From Muricauda sp. MAR_2010_75 (GTDB lineage: Bacteria; Bacteroidota; Bacteroidia; Flavobacteriales; Flavobacteriaceae): a stretch of 64,000 nucleotides of DNA. Positions within the stretch are counted from its first letter, which is position 1. Each line of letters begins with the position of its first letter. Shown here piece after piece: positions 53,816 through 63,450 of this stretch. Made by a program: the position numbers and the translations under genes. The notes below the pieces were generated by a model. It searched no databases. It saw nothing but the letters and a program-made list of their open reading frames with translations, and was not told where the DNA came from. The stretch is from assembly GCF_000745185.1 (NCBI RefSeq), contig NZ_JQNJ01000001.1:1077501-1141500 (forward strand). Direction: 5' to 3'.

Positions 53816-54961
53816 ATGAAAAACTGCCTATTGTTTTTTTTGATGGGCCTTGTGTGCCTTAATCTTGGCGCACAGGTAAAAAAGGAAATCTTTGAATCCT
53901 TTAAGCTCCAAGAGCGAAGGGATGTTTCCTATTATTTCCCAGAAGACTTGACCGAAGAAAAAAAATATCCCTTGATCGTTGTTATGGATGCGGAATATCT
54001 ATTTGACCTTGTAGTGGCCAATGTGAAATTTCAAAGCAGATTGGGTCGCATGCCTCAAGCTATTGTAGTGGGTGTTGATCAAGGCAAAAATGATATCCGT
54101 TGGGAAGATTGCGCTTATGAGGAAGATTCGGGGCTCCCATCCGATAAAGGAAAAATGTTCTACGAGTTTTTGGGAACAGAAATCATTCCTTATCTCGAAA
54201 CAAGCTACAACATTGCCCCTTTTAAAATGTTCATCGGTTATGATATTACCGCCAATTTTGGCAATTACTATTTGTTCAAGGACCGGTCTTTGTTCAATTC
54301 GTATGTGAGTATTTCCCCTATTTTGGCTCCCGAAATGGAAAATAGAGTGCCTGCACGCCTATCCGCTTTGGACCAAGAGATTTTTTACAATGTTATTGTT
54401 GAAAAAGAGGCCTCGGACGATAGGCAGCTTATCCTTCAGATGAACCACAACATCAATTCCATTACCAAGGAATCCCTTCATTATTTCTTTGATGAATACG
54501 AAAACGCCGACCACGTTTCCATTGTGGCCTATGGTATTGGCAAGGCGTTTGACAACGTCTTTAAAATGTTCAGGCCTATTACCCCAAAAGAGTATAAAAC
54601 AGAAATTATCACTTCAGACGAACCAGCTTTTAAATATTTGGAGGATCGATATGCACTGATTGAAAAACTTTTTGGTTTTGAAAAGCCCGTGGAACTCAAT
54701 GACATTATGGCCATTTACGCGGCCTGTAGAAAAAAGGACGATTTTGAATCCCTAAAACCCTTAGCGGACCTCTGCAAAGAACAATATCCCGAGACCATGA
54801 TGGGCTTTTATTTTGAAGGCGAATACTATGAAGAACTGGGTGAGCCCAAAAAAGCGTTCAAAACCTTTGAAAAAGCATTCCAAATGGAAGAAATCGACTT
54901 TTTGACCAAGGATATGGCCCTGGAAAAAATTGATGCACTCAAAGCAGATTTTGGATATTAG
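53816..54961 (+). CDS. Esterase-fold (alpha/beta hydrolase) protein lacking the nucleophile
   Basis: 381 residues with signal peptide MKNCLLFFLMGLVCLNLGAQ. The N-terminal 270 residues match the putative esterase (D/S-formylglutathione hydrolase-like) fold: RRDVSYYFPEDLTEEKKYPL, IVVGVDQGKNDIRWEDC. At the nucleophile elbow, normally GHSxGG, the sequence is FIGYDITANFGNY: Asp replaces Ser, so hydrolase activity is doubtful. The C-terminal part (320-381) has TPR-like helices (EGEYYEELGEPKKAFKTFEK). Probably exported. Role unknown. Confidence 0.82.
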   Translation: MKNCLLFFLMGLVCLNLGAQVKKEIFESFKLQERRDVSYYFPEDLTEEKKYPLIVVMDAEYLFDLVVANVKFQSRLGRMPQAIVVGVDQGKNDIRWEDCAYEEDSGLPSDKGKMFYEFLGTEIIPYLETSYNIAPFKMFIGYDITANFGNYYLFKDRSLFNSYVSISPILAPEMENRVPARLSALDQEIFYNVIVEKEASDDRQLILQMNHNINSITKESLHYFFDEYENADHVSIVAYGIGKAFDNVFKMFRPITPKEYKTEIITSDEPAFKYLEDRYALIEKLFGFEKPVELNDIMAIYAACRKKDDFESLKPLADLCKEQYPETMMGFYFEGEYYEELGEPKKAFKTFEKAFQMEEIDFLTKDMALEKIDALKADFGY

Positions 54962-55071
54962 ATTGTTGGAAGGTTGGCCTTTTAGATGATTGGATGGCTC
55001 AATCCAATAATCGAAATATCTAGGAATCCATCCATCTAAATCCATATCTTTAGGGCCCTCATTAATTTAGA

Positions 55072-56433
55072 ATGGCCAAGACCAAAACCGCTTTTTTTTG
55101 CCAAAACTGTGGCACCCAATATGCCAAATGGGTCGGACAATGTTCCGCCTGTAAGGAATGGAACACCGTTGTGGAGGAGGTGGTCCAAAAAGAGGACAAA
55201 AGAAGCTGGAAGACCAGTAGTGTATCGGACAAAAAGGCGAACAAACCACTCCGTGTTTCAGAGATTACCCATGAAAGTGAACTTCGTCTGGACACGAAAG
55301 ACCAAGAATTCAACCGGGTGCTGGGCGGTGGACTTGTCCCTGGTTCCTTAACCTTGTTGGGTGGTGAACCAGGCATCGGAAAAAGTACCCTTTTGCTTCA
55401 GATTGCCTTAAAATTGCCTTTTAAAACCCTATATGTTTCGGGAGAGGAAAGCCAACGACAGATTAAAATGCGGGCGGACCGCATTCAACCCAATAGTGAG
55501 AACTGTTTCATCCTAACCGAAACCAAGACCCAGAATATTTTTCAGCAAATTGCTTCACTGGAACCCGATTTAGTGGTCATCGATTCCATCCAAACCCTGC
55601 ACACGGATTATATTGAATCTGCAGCAGGGAGTATTTCGCAGATCAGGGAATGTGCTGCGGAACTCATCAAATTTGCCAAGGAAAGTCATACACCGGTTAT
55701 TTTGGTCGGACACATCACCAAAGACGGTACCATTGCTGGACCTAAAATCTTAGAGCACATGGTGGATACCGTGCTTCAATTTGAAGGTGACCGAAACTAT
55801 GTCTACCGCATCCTTCGTTCGCTTAAAAACCGTTTTGGTTCCACCGCAGAATTGGGCATTTACGAAATGCAGGGCAGTGGATTGCGGGAAGTGAACAACC
55901 CTTCGGAAGTGCTCATTTCCAAAAACGAGGAAGACCTCAGCGGAACCGCGATTGCCGCCACTGTGGAAGGTATGCGTCCCTTACTGATTGAAATACAAGC
56001 CTTGGTCAGCACTGCCGTTTATGGAACACCGCAACGTTCCGCTACGGGATTCAACGCCAAGCGTTTAAATATGCTCTTGGCTGTACTGGAAAAACGGGCC
56101 GGTTTTAAATTGGCCGCCAAAGATGTCTTTTTGAACATCACCGGAGGTATTTCCGTGGATGACCCCGCCATAGATTTGGCCGTAATGGCCGCCATTCTCT
56201 CCAGCAATGCGGATATTCCCATTGAAAAAGGAGTCTGTTTTGCCGCCGAAGTAGGTCTCGCGGGAGAAATTCGTCCCGTACAGCGGGTGGACCAACGGAT
56301 TTTGGAAGCTGAAAAATTGGGCTTCACCACCATTTATGTTTCCAAGAGCAACAAAATTGGGCTGAAAAATACCGCAATCCAGATTCAGAAAGTCTCCAAG
56401 ATTGAAGATGTGGTCAGCCTACTCTTCGGTTAA
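55072..56433 (+). CDS. radA: DNA repair protein RadA
   Basis: RecA-like ATPase that helps branch migration and strand exchange. N-terminal zinc finger CQNCGTQYAKWVGQCSACKE, Walker A GGEPGIGKSTLLLQ, the RadA-specific LKNRFGSTAELGIYEM, and a C-terminal Lon-like domain (GISVDDPAIDLAVMAAIL). 453 aa, complete. It abuts the convergent aldo/keto reductase gene. Confidence 0.97.
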   Translation: MAKTKTAFFCQNCGTQYAKWVGQCSACKEWNTVVEEVVQKEDKRSWKTSSVSDKKANKPLRVSEITHESELRLDTKDQEFNRVLGGGLVPGSLTLLGGEPGIGKSTLLLQIALKLPFKTLYVSGEESQRQIKMRADRIQPNSENCFILTETKTQNIFQQIASLEPDLVVIDSIQTLHTDYIESAAGSISQIRECAAELIKFAKESHTPVILVGHITKDGTIAGPKILEHMVDTVLQFEGDRNYVYRILRSLKNRFGSTAELGIYEMQGSGLREVNNPSEVLISKNEEDLSGTAIAATVEGMRPLLIEIQALVSTAVYGTPQRSATGFNAKRLNMLLAVLEKRAGFKLAAKDVFLNITGGISVDDPAIDLAVMAAILSSNADIPIEKGVCFAAEVGLAGEIRPVQRVDQRILEAEKLGFTTIYVSKSNKIGLKNTAIQIQKVSKIEDVVSLLFG

Positions 56434-56434
56434 A

Positions 56435-57475
56435 TTACGGCGCAGGATTAGGGATAGCATTGTGGATTTCCTCAATACCCTTCAACACTTCATCCGAAAG
56501 ATTCACCTCAATACTACCAATATTTTCTTTGAGCTGTTCCATGGTGGTGGCCCCAATGATGTTGCTCGTCACAAACGGACGGGTATTCACAAAGGCCAAA
56601 GCCATTTGGGCCACGCTCAACCCATGCTTTTGGGCCAATTCCACATATTTTTTGGTGGCTTCCACCGCAGTATCACTGCTATATCGGTTATAATTGGGGA
56701 AAAGGGTGATCCTTCCTTTTCGGGGTGGTATTTCATCCAAATATTTTCCGCTCAAGACCCCAAATCCCAGTGGTGAATACGCCAAAAGACCGATTTGCTC
56801 CCGCATCGAAATTTCAGAAAGCCCAACCTCATATAAACGGTTCAATAAGCTATAGGGGTTTTGAATGGTCTTAACTCTTGGAAGCGTCTGGTGCACCTTG
56901 CTCTCCTCCAAAAAGCGCATGGTGCCCCAAGGTGTTTCGTTGGAAAGCCCCAAATGACGAATCTTTCCTGAAGCAATCAAATCACGAAAAGTTTCCAATA
57001 CTTGATGAATATTGTCGTCCCACGAATCCACGGCATGGGCATTGTACCCACGTTGACCAAAATAGTTGGTGTTCCGCTCCGGCCAGTGCAGTTGGTACAA
57101 ATCAAGATAATCGGTTTGGAGTCGTTTTAAACTCTTTTCCACAGATTCAACAATTTCTTTTTTGTTAAATCCCTCATCCCTGATGAATGAGGCTGGTCCG
57201 CCCGGACCAGCCATTTTTGTGGCCAAAACAACCTTATCTCGATTCCCTGTCTTTTTGAACCAATTTCCAATGATTTCTTCAGTAACTGCATAAAGTTCCT
57301 TTTTGGCTGGAATAGGATACAGTTCTGCCGTATCAAAAAAGTTGATGCCTTGATCCAAAGCATAATCCATCTGCTCAAAACCTTCATCTTGGGTATTTTG
57401 GCGACCCCAGGTCATGGTTCCCAAACAGATTTTACTTATTCTGATATCGGTATGTGGAATTCGAGTGTATTTCAT
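56435..57475 (-). CDS. Aldo/keto reductase
   Basis: NADPH-dependent reductase, TIM barrel, 346 aa from ATG 57475 (MKYTRIPHTDIRISKICLGT). Active-site residues: Asp and Tyr in NFFDTAELYPI, Lys in KVVLATKMAGPGG, His in LYQLHWPERNTNYFG. The last resembles the Tas-type subfamily. The C-terminal IIGATTMEQLKENIGSIEV binds cofactor. Substrate unknown. Confidence 0.93.
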   Translation of the reverse strand: MKYTRIPHTDIRISKICLGTMTWGRQNTQDEGFEQMDYALDQGINFFDTAELYPIPAKKELYAVTEEIIGNWFKKTGNRDKVVLATKMAGPGGPASFIRDEGFNKKEIVESVEKSLKRLQTDYLDLYQLHWPERNTNYFGQRGYNAHAVDSWDDNIHQVLETFRDLIASGKIRHLGLSNETPWGTMRFLEESKVHQTLPRVKTIQNPYSLLNRLYEVGLSEISMREQIGLLAYSPLGFGVLSGKYLDEIPPRKGRITLFPNYNRYSSDTAVEATKKYVELAQKHGLSVAQMALAFVNTRPFVTSNIIGATTMEQLKENIGSIEVNLSDEVLKGIEEIHNAIPNPAP

Positions 57476-57538
57476 CAAACTAAATTTTTTAAAGCGACTA
57501 AGGTAGTCAATCCTATTTTTTGGGTTTTAAAGCAATTG

Positions 57539-58303
57539 TTATTTTTCCAACTCCAACAAAATGGGGCAATGATCACTGTGTTTGGCTTCCGAAAGAATCA
57601 CGGAACGTTTTAAACGGTCTGCCAAAGATTCATTCACCATCCCGTAATCCAAACGCCAGCCCTTATTATTGTTTCTGGCATTGGCCCGATAACTCCACCA
57701 TGTATAATTGTGAGGTTCTTTGTTGAAATGTCTGAAACTGTCAATAAAGCCGCTTTTTATAAAATTGCCTATCCATTCGCGTTCCACCGGCAAAAATCCA
57801 GATACATTTTTATTCCGCACCGGGTCATGAATGTCAATAGCTTCATGGCATATATTATAATCTCCACAAACCACAAGGTTGGGGCGTTCTTTCCGAAGTT
57901 CATCCGCATAGTTTTGAAAATCGGCCATATACGTCAGTTTTAGGTCCAAACGATCCAGATTGGTGCCAGAGGGCAAATACATGCTCATAATGGACAGGTC
58001 GCCATAATCTGCACGAAGGTTACGACCCTCAAAATCCATATAATCGATGCCTGTGCCATATTCCACATGATCTGGTTGCTCCTTGCAGAGCAATGCCACC
58101 CCACTGTATCCTTTTTTCTGGGCGCTGAACCAATAATGGTATGGGTATCCGGCTTCCTCCAAAACCGAAGTATCCACCTGTTCTTTCATGGCCTTGGTTT
58201 CCTGCAGACATACCACATCGGGATTTACGGCCTGCAACCATTCCACTAAGCCTTTGTTCATGGCGGCCCGAATTCCATTTACATTATAGGAGACGATCTT
58301 CAT
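57539..58303 (-). CDS. xth: Exodeoxyribonuclease III
   Basis: AP endonuclease and 3'-5' exonuclease of base-excision repair. The start at 58303 (MKIVSYNVNGIRAAMNKG) is the family N-terminus; the longer frame is spurious. Metal and catalytic residues: VNPDVVCLQETKA (Glu), VVCGDYNICHEAID (Asp, Asn), and the C-terminal EAKHSDHCPILLEL (Asp-His). 254 aa, normal. Confidence 0.95.
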   Translation of the reverse strand: MKIVSYNVNGIRAAMNKGLVEWLQAVNPDVVCLQETKAMKEQVDTSVLEEAGYPYHYWFSAQKKGYSGVALLCKEQPDHVEYGTGIDYMDFEGRNLRADYGDLSIMSMYLPSGTNLDRLDLKLTYMADFQNYADELRKERPNLVVCGDYNICHEAIDIHDPVRNKNVSGFLPVEREWIGNFIKSGFIDSFRHFNKEPHNYTWWSYRANARNNNKGWRLDYGMVNESLADRLKRSVILSEAKHSDHCPILLELEK

Positions 58304-58429
58304 GCTAAAATTTTGCCTAAAAATAGCCATTGCTGCCCTTCTGTTAAAATTAATATGGTTCCCAATCATGCTGTACCTTTGTTTTTGGAACGCTAATTGA
58401 TTATTCTACTTGGAATTAAAATATGCATC

Positions 58430-58942
58430 ATGAAAAAACTTTTTCTTCTTGGGTTCCTGTTTTCCGGCTTCTTACTATCCGCCCAAGCCTATCCCCCTCT
58501 TTATAATAACAATGAGATAAAGCTTAACATTGGATTGTTCTTGGTCACCTCCTCGGTTGAAGGATCTTATGAATACTACTTTAGTGAAGACGCCAGTATT
58601 GGTGCAACGGTTTATTTTGATAATGATGCCACCGATTACAATGGGAATTTTGGCATCGGGCCCAATTTTAGGGCTTATTTTGGGTATCAACCCAGAAGCG
58701 GATTTTTTGCTGAAGCTTTTGGACTCTACTACACCGGTGAGGATGAAATTGAAAATGACCTGCAGCGAAATAGGGATTACAGTACTACGGCTTTGGGGTT
58801 GGGATTGGGCAATAAATGGTCGACCCGAGATCAACGGTTCACGGTGGAGATTTTTGGGGGTCTGGGCCGAAATATCAATCCAGAGGATTTTCAAGATGAC
58901 TTTATGTACCGCGGCGGATTATCGATTGGTTTCAGGTTTTAA
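58430..58942 (+). CDS. Small outer-membrane beta-barrel protein
   Basis: 170 residues from ATG 58430 (MKKLFLLGFLFSGFLLSAQ), with a signal peptide ending SAQ. The rest alternates short amphipathic strands (VEGSYEYYFSEDASIGATVY; RDQRFTVEIFGGLGRN) and ends in GLSIGFRF, a terminal aromatic typical of outer-membrane barrels. About eight strands, OmpA/OmpW-like in pattern. Function unknown. Confidence 0.78.
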   Translation: MKKLFLLGFLFSGFLLSAQAYPPLYNNNEIKLNIGLFLVTSSVEGSYEYYFSEDASIGATVYFDNDATDYNGNFGIGPNFRAYFGYQPRSGFFAEAFGLYYTGEDEIENDLQRNRDYSTTALGLGLGNKWSTRDQRFTVEIFGGLGRNINPEDFQDDFMYRGGLSIGFRF

Positions 58943-58972
58943 TCCCTACTTTTAGGTACAAATTGTAATCGA

Positions 58973-59527
58973 ATGACCGCTTTACTCCTTATCGATATAC
59001 AACAAGGGCTTCAAGAAATGGAGTTTTACGGTACGGAACGCAGCAATCCGGATGCCGAGGCCAATTGCCAAAAAATCCTGAATTTTTTTCGGGCAAAAAA
59101 ATGGCCCATCTTTCATGTGCAGCACTGCTCCACCAATCCAACATCACCGCTCCATCCCAGCAAAGAAGGAAATGCCTTTCATCCATTGGTAAGACCTTTG
59201 GAAAGTGAACCCATCATCCAAAAAAATGTAAATAGCGCCTTTATTGGAACAGATTTGGAAATAAGTTTAAAATCCCAAAACATCTCCGATTTGGTGATCG
59301 TTGGACTAACTGTTGAACACTGTATCTCCACTTCGGTGCGGATGGCCAGTAATTTAGGTTTTAACGTAACTCTAATTTCGGATGCCACTGCCGCTTTTGA
59401 TAAAATTGGCGTGGATGGGAAACGGCTGGGTGCCGATATCATTCACAGTGCAGCCCTTGCCAATCTCAAGGGCGAATTTGCCCATGTGATGAATACAACA
59501 ACTTTGCTAAAAGAACTTGTAGATTAG
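58973..59527 (+). CDS. Isochorismatase-family cysteine hydrolase
   Basis: 184 residues. Catalytic Asp in LLIDIQQGLQ, Lys in IIQKNVNSAFIGT, and Cys in VIVGLTVEHCISTSVRMASN; the triad of the nicotinamidase/isochorismatase superfamily is complete. Substrate unknown; cytoplasmic. It starts 30 bases after the barrel gene. Confidence 0.9.
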   Translation: MTALLLIDIQQGLQEMEFYGTERSNPDAEANCQKILNFFRAKKWPIFHVQHCSTNPTSPLHPSKEGNAFHPLVRPLESEPIIQKNVNSAFIGTDLEISLKSQNISDLVIVGLTVEHCISTSVRMASNLGFNVTLISDATAAFDKIGVDGKRLGADIIHSAALANLKGEFAHVMNTTTLLKELVD

Positions 59528-59558
59528 TTGTTATTTTTATGTCCAATTAAACAAACAC

Positions 59559-60662
59559 ATGCTTCGCAATTTCATTGCCCTCATTTTTTGCACGATTAAC
59601 TTATCGGTTGGTCTATCCCAAGAAAAGCCCTTAAAAATTGGTGTGGCCGGACTTACCCATACCCATGTGCATTGGATTTTGGGGCGTGAAGACATTGGCG
59701 ATATTGAAATTGTTGGGATAGCTGAATCCAATCGGGAGTTGGCACAACGCTATGCTGACCAACATGGGTTTTCTATGGATTTGGTCTACGATTCATTGGA
59801 AGAAATGATATCCGAGACAAAACCTGAGGCGGTAACGGCCTTTGGTACCATTTACGATCATCTGGAAGTTGTACAGACCTGTGCCCCAAAAGGCATTCAT
59901 GTCATGGTGGAAAAACCCTTGGCTGTTAATATGGAGCATGCACAGCAAATGAAGGCCTTGGCCGAAAAACACAATATACATCTCCTCACCAACTATGAAA
60001 CTACTTGGTACCCCACCAATCACAGGGCCAAAGAGTTACTGGACCAAGGCAAAATTGGAGACCTACGTAAGGTCATTGTCCGAGATGGGCACCGAGGACC
60101 TGTAAAAATAGGTGTTAACCAAGAATTTTTGGAGTGGCTTCAAGACCCTGTCCTCAACGGCGGTGGGGCCATTACAGATTTTGGTTGTTACGGGGCCAAT
60201 CTTATGACCTGGCTAAAAGAAGGGGCAAGGCCGAACACGGTTACAGCGGTGACCCAACAGTTTCAATCCGAGAACAATCCCAAAGTGGACGACGATGCTA
60301 CCATCATACTCACCTATGATGAGTCCCAAGCCATTTTAGAACCCTCCTGGAACTGGCCTATTGGCAGAAAGGACATGGAACTCTATGGCCTTACCGGGGC
60401 CATTTATGCTGATAATCGCAACACCTTACGAATCCGAATGGCAGAAGGATACGATGGCTATGAAGAAGAAAAAATGGTTCTGGAGGAAAGACCATCTCCC
60501 TATAACGACCCTTTTTCATTGCTTGCTGCTGTCGTCCGAGATAAAATAACACTTTCGCCTAACGACCTTTCTTCCTTGGAGAACAATATGATAGTCGTGG
60601 AAATTTTGGATGCCGCCCGAAAGAGCGCCCAAAATGGCGAAACCATCAACCTAAAAAAATAA
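59559..60662 (+). CDS. Gfo/Idh/MocA family oxidoreductase, secreted
   Basis: 367 residues. An N-terminal signal peptide (MLRNFIALIFCTINLSVGLS) precedes the Rossmann domain (KIGVAGLTHTHVHWILGRED). The EKP motif is in GIHVMVEKPLAVNMEHA. The GFO_IDH_MocA C-terminal domain (GGGAITDFGCYGANLMTWL) follows. Export suggests action on a periplasmic sugar. Directly upstream of a TonB receptor (36 bases), so it may act on an imported compound; this is inference. Confidence 0.88.
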   Translation: MLRNFIALIFCTINLSVGLSQEKPLKIGVAGLTHTHVHWILGREDIGDIEIVGIAESNRELAQRYADQHGFSMDLVYDSLEEMISETKPEAVTAFGTIYDHLEVVQTCAPKGIHVMVEKPLAVNMEHAQQMKALAEKHNIHLLTNYETTWYPTNHRAKELLDQGKIGDLRKVIVRDGHRGPVKIGVNQEFLEWLQDPVLNGGGAITDFGCYGANLMTWLKEGARPNTVTAVTQQFQSENNPKVDDDATIILTYDESQAILEPSWNWPIGRKDMELYGLTGAIYADNRNTLRIRMAEGYDGYEEEKMVLEERPSPYNDPFSLLAAVVRDKITLSPNDLSSLENNMIVVEILDAARKSAQNGETINLKK

Positions 60663-60698
60663 TAGCACTTGTTAGCACATAATTCCCTCACAAACAAA

Positions 60699-62759
60699 AT
60701 GAAATTTCTTTTTTACAGTTTGACTTTGTTCTGTACTGCCCAAATTCTGGCACAGAACGTTCAAAAAGATTCCATAACCCAGTTGGATGAGATTATCCTT
60801 ACCGAAGATCTCGCCCCTAAAAAGGCAACTGGTATTACCGCTTCATCCACCATCAGCACCAAAACCTTTGAACGCTTCAATCCAACGGATATTCCTTCGG
60901 CGGTAAACCAAATTTCAGGGGTATATATTCTTTCCGGTGCCATCAATACCAACCGAATCACCATTCGTGGTGTGGGTGCAAGAACGTTGTACGGAACGGA
61001 CAAACTCCGAATGTATTTTAATGGCATTCCTGTGACCAACGGCACCAACTTCTCCGATATCGAGGCTTTTGATTTGGAAAATTTAGGCTCTCTTGAGGTC
61101 ATCAAAGGTCCAAAAGGAACCGTATATGGCACTAATTTGGGTGGGGCCATTATTCTGGATACCAAATCAGCACAAACAGATGAGACCCAGCTCATCAATA
61201 CTACAAATGTGGGGTCTTATAATATGTTGAAGGACAACCTTTCCTTTACCCATGCTGAAAAAACCTTCAACCTCACCTTTAGCTACAACCATTTGGAAAC
61301 AGATGGCTTTCGGCAGAACAGTCGCTTTGAACGAGATGGATTCTTATTGACAAGCAACGTCAATCTAAGCACAAAAAGTAGTGTGGGCATCTTGATGAAC
61401 TATATCGACTATACCGCAGGTATCGCCAGTTCCATCAACCAGACCGATTTTGAGGAAGACCCCACCCGTGCAGCCGGAAACTGGTTGGCAGCCCAAGGTT
61501 ACGAAGCCAACAAATATGTGCTTACGGGTTTGTCGCATACCTATAAATTTTCAGAAGCGTTCATGAACACCAGCAGTATTTTTTATACCTACACGGACCA
61601 CTATGAGCCACGTCCGTTCAATATTTTGGATGAGTTTACCAACGGCTTTGGTTTCCGAAGTCAATTTGAGGGCAGTTTTGACAAGGCCGAATATACCTTT
61701 GGTGCCGAACTCTATAAAGACGAGTACCATTGGAGCACCATTGAGAACCTGTACGAGGACAACAACGGTAATGGCAGCCTTGAAGGTGACCGCTTGAGTC
61801 AGAACACTGAATTCCGTAGGCAGTTCAATGCCTTTGCAACTTTTACGTATGCCTTGACCACCGACCTATCGGCACAAGTGGGGCTCAACCTCAACAAGAC
61901 GCATTACAATTTTAAAGATTTGTTCAACCAAGGTGCGGCAAACACTTCGGCCACTCGAAATTTTGATGCCATCCTCCTGCCCAGTTTTGGGTTACAATAT
62001 GCCCTGAAAAATGGTAACCTCTACGCCAACATCAGTCGTGGGTTTTCCAATCCCGGTTTGGAGGAAACCTTAACCCCAGAAGGCGTGATCAACCCCGATA
62101 TTGCCCAAGAAACCGGCACCAATTACGAAATTGGGGCACAATGGACCTTATTGCAAAATCGATTTTCAGCCAATGTGGCACTATACCGCATGGACATCAA
62201 CAACCTGTTGGTGGCCCAACGCGTGGGTGAGGACCAATACATTGGCACCAACGCCGGGGAAACCCGTCACCAAGGGGTGGAAATGGATGTGAAATACATT
62301 GCTCGACTCTCCAATCAACTTTCCTTGGCGCCTTATTTTAGCTACACGTTCAACGACCATGTGTTTGTTGATTTTGTGGATGAGGACAACGACTACTCCG
62401 GTAATCCGTTGACCGGAGTGCCCAAACACCGATTGAACACGGGGATAGACCTGCAACATTCCAACGGTTTGCAGCTGAACCTTACCCATCAATTTGTTGA
62501 CCAAATTCCATTGAACGATGCCAATACGTTAAGCAGCGATTCCTTTAATGTGTTCAACGCCCGATTGGGTTACAAAACGCAACTCTCCAACCATATTTCT
62601 CTTGGAGTGCATGCGGGCATCAATAATGTATTTGATACCAACTATGCACAATCCGTTTTGATTAATGCCACAGGGTTTGGCGGTGCACAACCGCGCTTCT
62701 TTTACCCCGGAAATGGTAGAAATTACTTTGTGGGAGTGCGTTTGGGCTATCTTTTTTAG
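60699..62759 (+). CDS. TonB-dependent receptor (FecA/CirA-like)
   Basis: 686 residues from ATG 60699 (MKFLFYSLTLFCTAQILAQ). No CarboxypepD_reg domain. TonB-box-like DEIILTEDLAP, then plug sequences AVNQISGVYILSGAINTNRI and LEVIKGPKGTVYGTNLGGAI. The barrel ends PGNGRNYFVGVRLGYLF. This compact architecture is that of siderophore, metal or vitamin receptors. The neighbours give no clear cargo. Confidence 0.9.
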   Translation: MKFLFYSLTLFCTAQILAQNVQKDSITQLDEIILTEDLAPKKATGITASSTISTKTFERFNPTDIPSAVNQISGVYILSGAINTNRITIRGVGARTLYGTDKLRMYFNGIPVTNGTNFSDIEAFDLENLGSLEVIKGPKGTVYGTNLGGAIILDTKSAQTDETQLINTTNVGSYNMLKDNLSFTHAEKTFNLTFSYNHLETDGFRQNSRFERDGFLLTSNVNLSTKSSVGILMNYIDYTAGIASSINQTDFEEDPTRAAGNWLAAQGYEANKYVLTGLSHTYKFSEAFMNTSSIFYTYTDHYEPRPFNILDEFTNGFGFRSQFEGSFDKAEYTFGAELYKDEYHWSTIENLYEDNNGNGSLEGDRLSQNTEFRRQFNAFATFTYALTTDLSAQVGLNLNKTHYNFKDLFNQGAANTSATRNFDAILLPSFGLQYALKNGNLYANISRGFSNPGLEETLTPEGVINPDIAQETGTNYEIGAQWTLLQNRFSANVALYRMDINNLLVAQRVGEDQYIGTNAGETRHQGVEMDVKYIARLSNQLSLAPYFSYTFNDHVFVDFVDEDNDYSGNPLTGVPKHRLNTGIDLQHSNGLQLNLTHQFVDQIPLNDANTLSSDSFNVFNARLGYKTQLSNHISLGVHAGINNVFDTNYAQSVLINATGFGGAQPRFFYPGNGRNYFVGVRLGYLF

Positions 62760-62826
62760 GGATATTGTCATTCTCAATTATAAGGCAAATGAGTTATCTT
62801 TAAGGACAACCTAGACCCTTGTACTT

Positions 62827-63399
62827 ATGAGCCACGATAACCGAGACCTGTTTGAACGGATGCTTGAAGGGGGAACCATTCCGCATGACGACCCCCAAAT
62901 GCCCAAACTTTGGAAAGTGGTGGCCAAGACCATGGAGCTGAAAGCTACACTGAACACCTCCACAAGTGTGGAGCAGATTCGAGAACGGCTCAGTGAAATC
63001 ATCGGTAAGAAAATTGATGTCAGTACCCGCATCTTTGTGCCTTTCCATACCAATTTTGGGCAACATATTACCATAGGTAAAAATGTATTCATTAACCACG
63101 ATTGTACCTTTTTGGACCTTGGTGGTATTACCGTTGAGGACGATGTACTTATTGGCCCGAAGGTGAGCCTTATTTCGGAAAACCATCCCATTGCGCCCGC
63201 CAACCGAAAATCCTTGTCCCTACACCGGGTGGTCATTAAACGAAATGCGTGGATTGGGGCTGGGGCCACTATTTTGCCTGGAGTCACCGTAGGTGAAAAT
63301 GCGGTGGTGGCCGCTGGAGCGGTGGTAACTAAAGATGTACCTACCAATAGCATTGTGGGCGGAGTACCCGCCAAGTTTATCAAGATGATTGGGGAGTAG
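62827..63399 (+). CDS. Hexapeptide-repeat O-acetyltransferase (Maa/NodL-like)
   Basis: 190 residues. A left-handed beta helix with hexapeptide repeats (ITIGKNVFINHDCTFLDLGG; AWIGAGATILPGVTVGENAV) and the catalytic His in LISENHPIAPANRKS. The C-terminal VVTKDVPTNSIVGGVPAKF is the acetyl-CoA coil. The N-terminal part resembles maltose/galactoside acetyltransferases. Acceptor probably a sugar. Last core-like gene before the AT-rich right end. Confidence 0.9.
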   Translation: MSHDNRDLFERMLEGGTIPHDDPQMPKLWKVVAKTMELKATLNTSTSVEQIRERLSEIIGKKIDVSTRIFVPFHTNFGQHITIGKNVFINHDCTFLDLGGITVEDDVLIGPKVSLISENHPIAPANRKSLSLHRVVIKRNAWIGAGATILPGVTVGENAVVAAGAVVTKDVPTNSIVGGVPAKFIKMIGE

Positions 63400-63438
63400 T
63401 AAAATTACATAGAAGTAAAAAACATTAGTTTAGATATG

Positions 63439-63446
63439 TATCTTTG
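63439..63446 (+). promoter_or_regulatory. -7 element of the methyltransferase gene
   Basis: TATCTTTG matches TAnnTTTG and ends 4 bases before the ATG at 63451, so the transcript would be leaderless or nearly so. Confidence 0.5.
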
Positions 63447-63450
63447 AATT

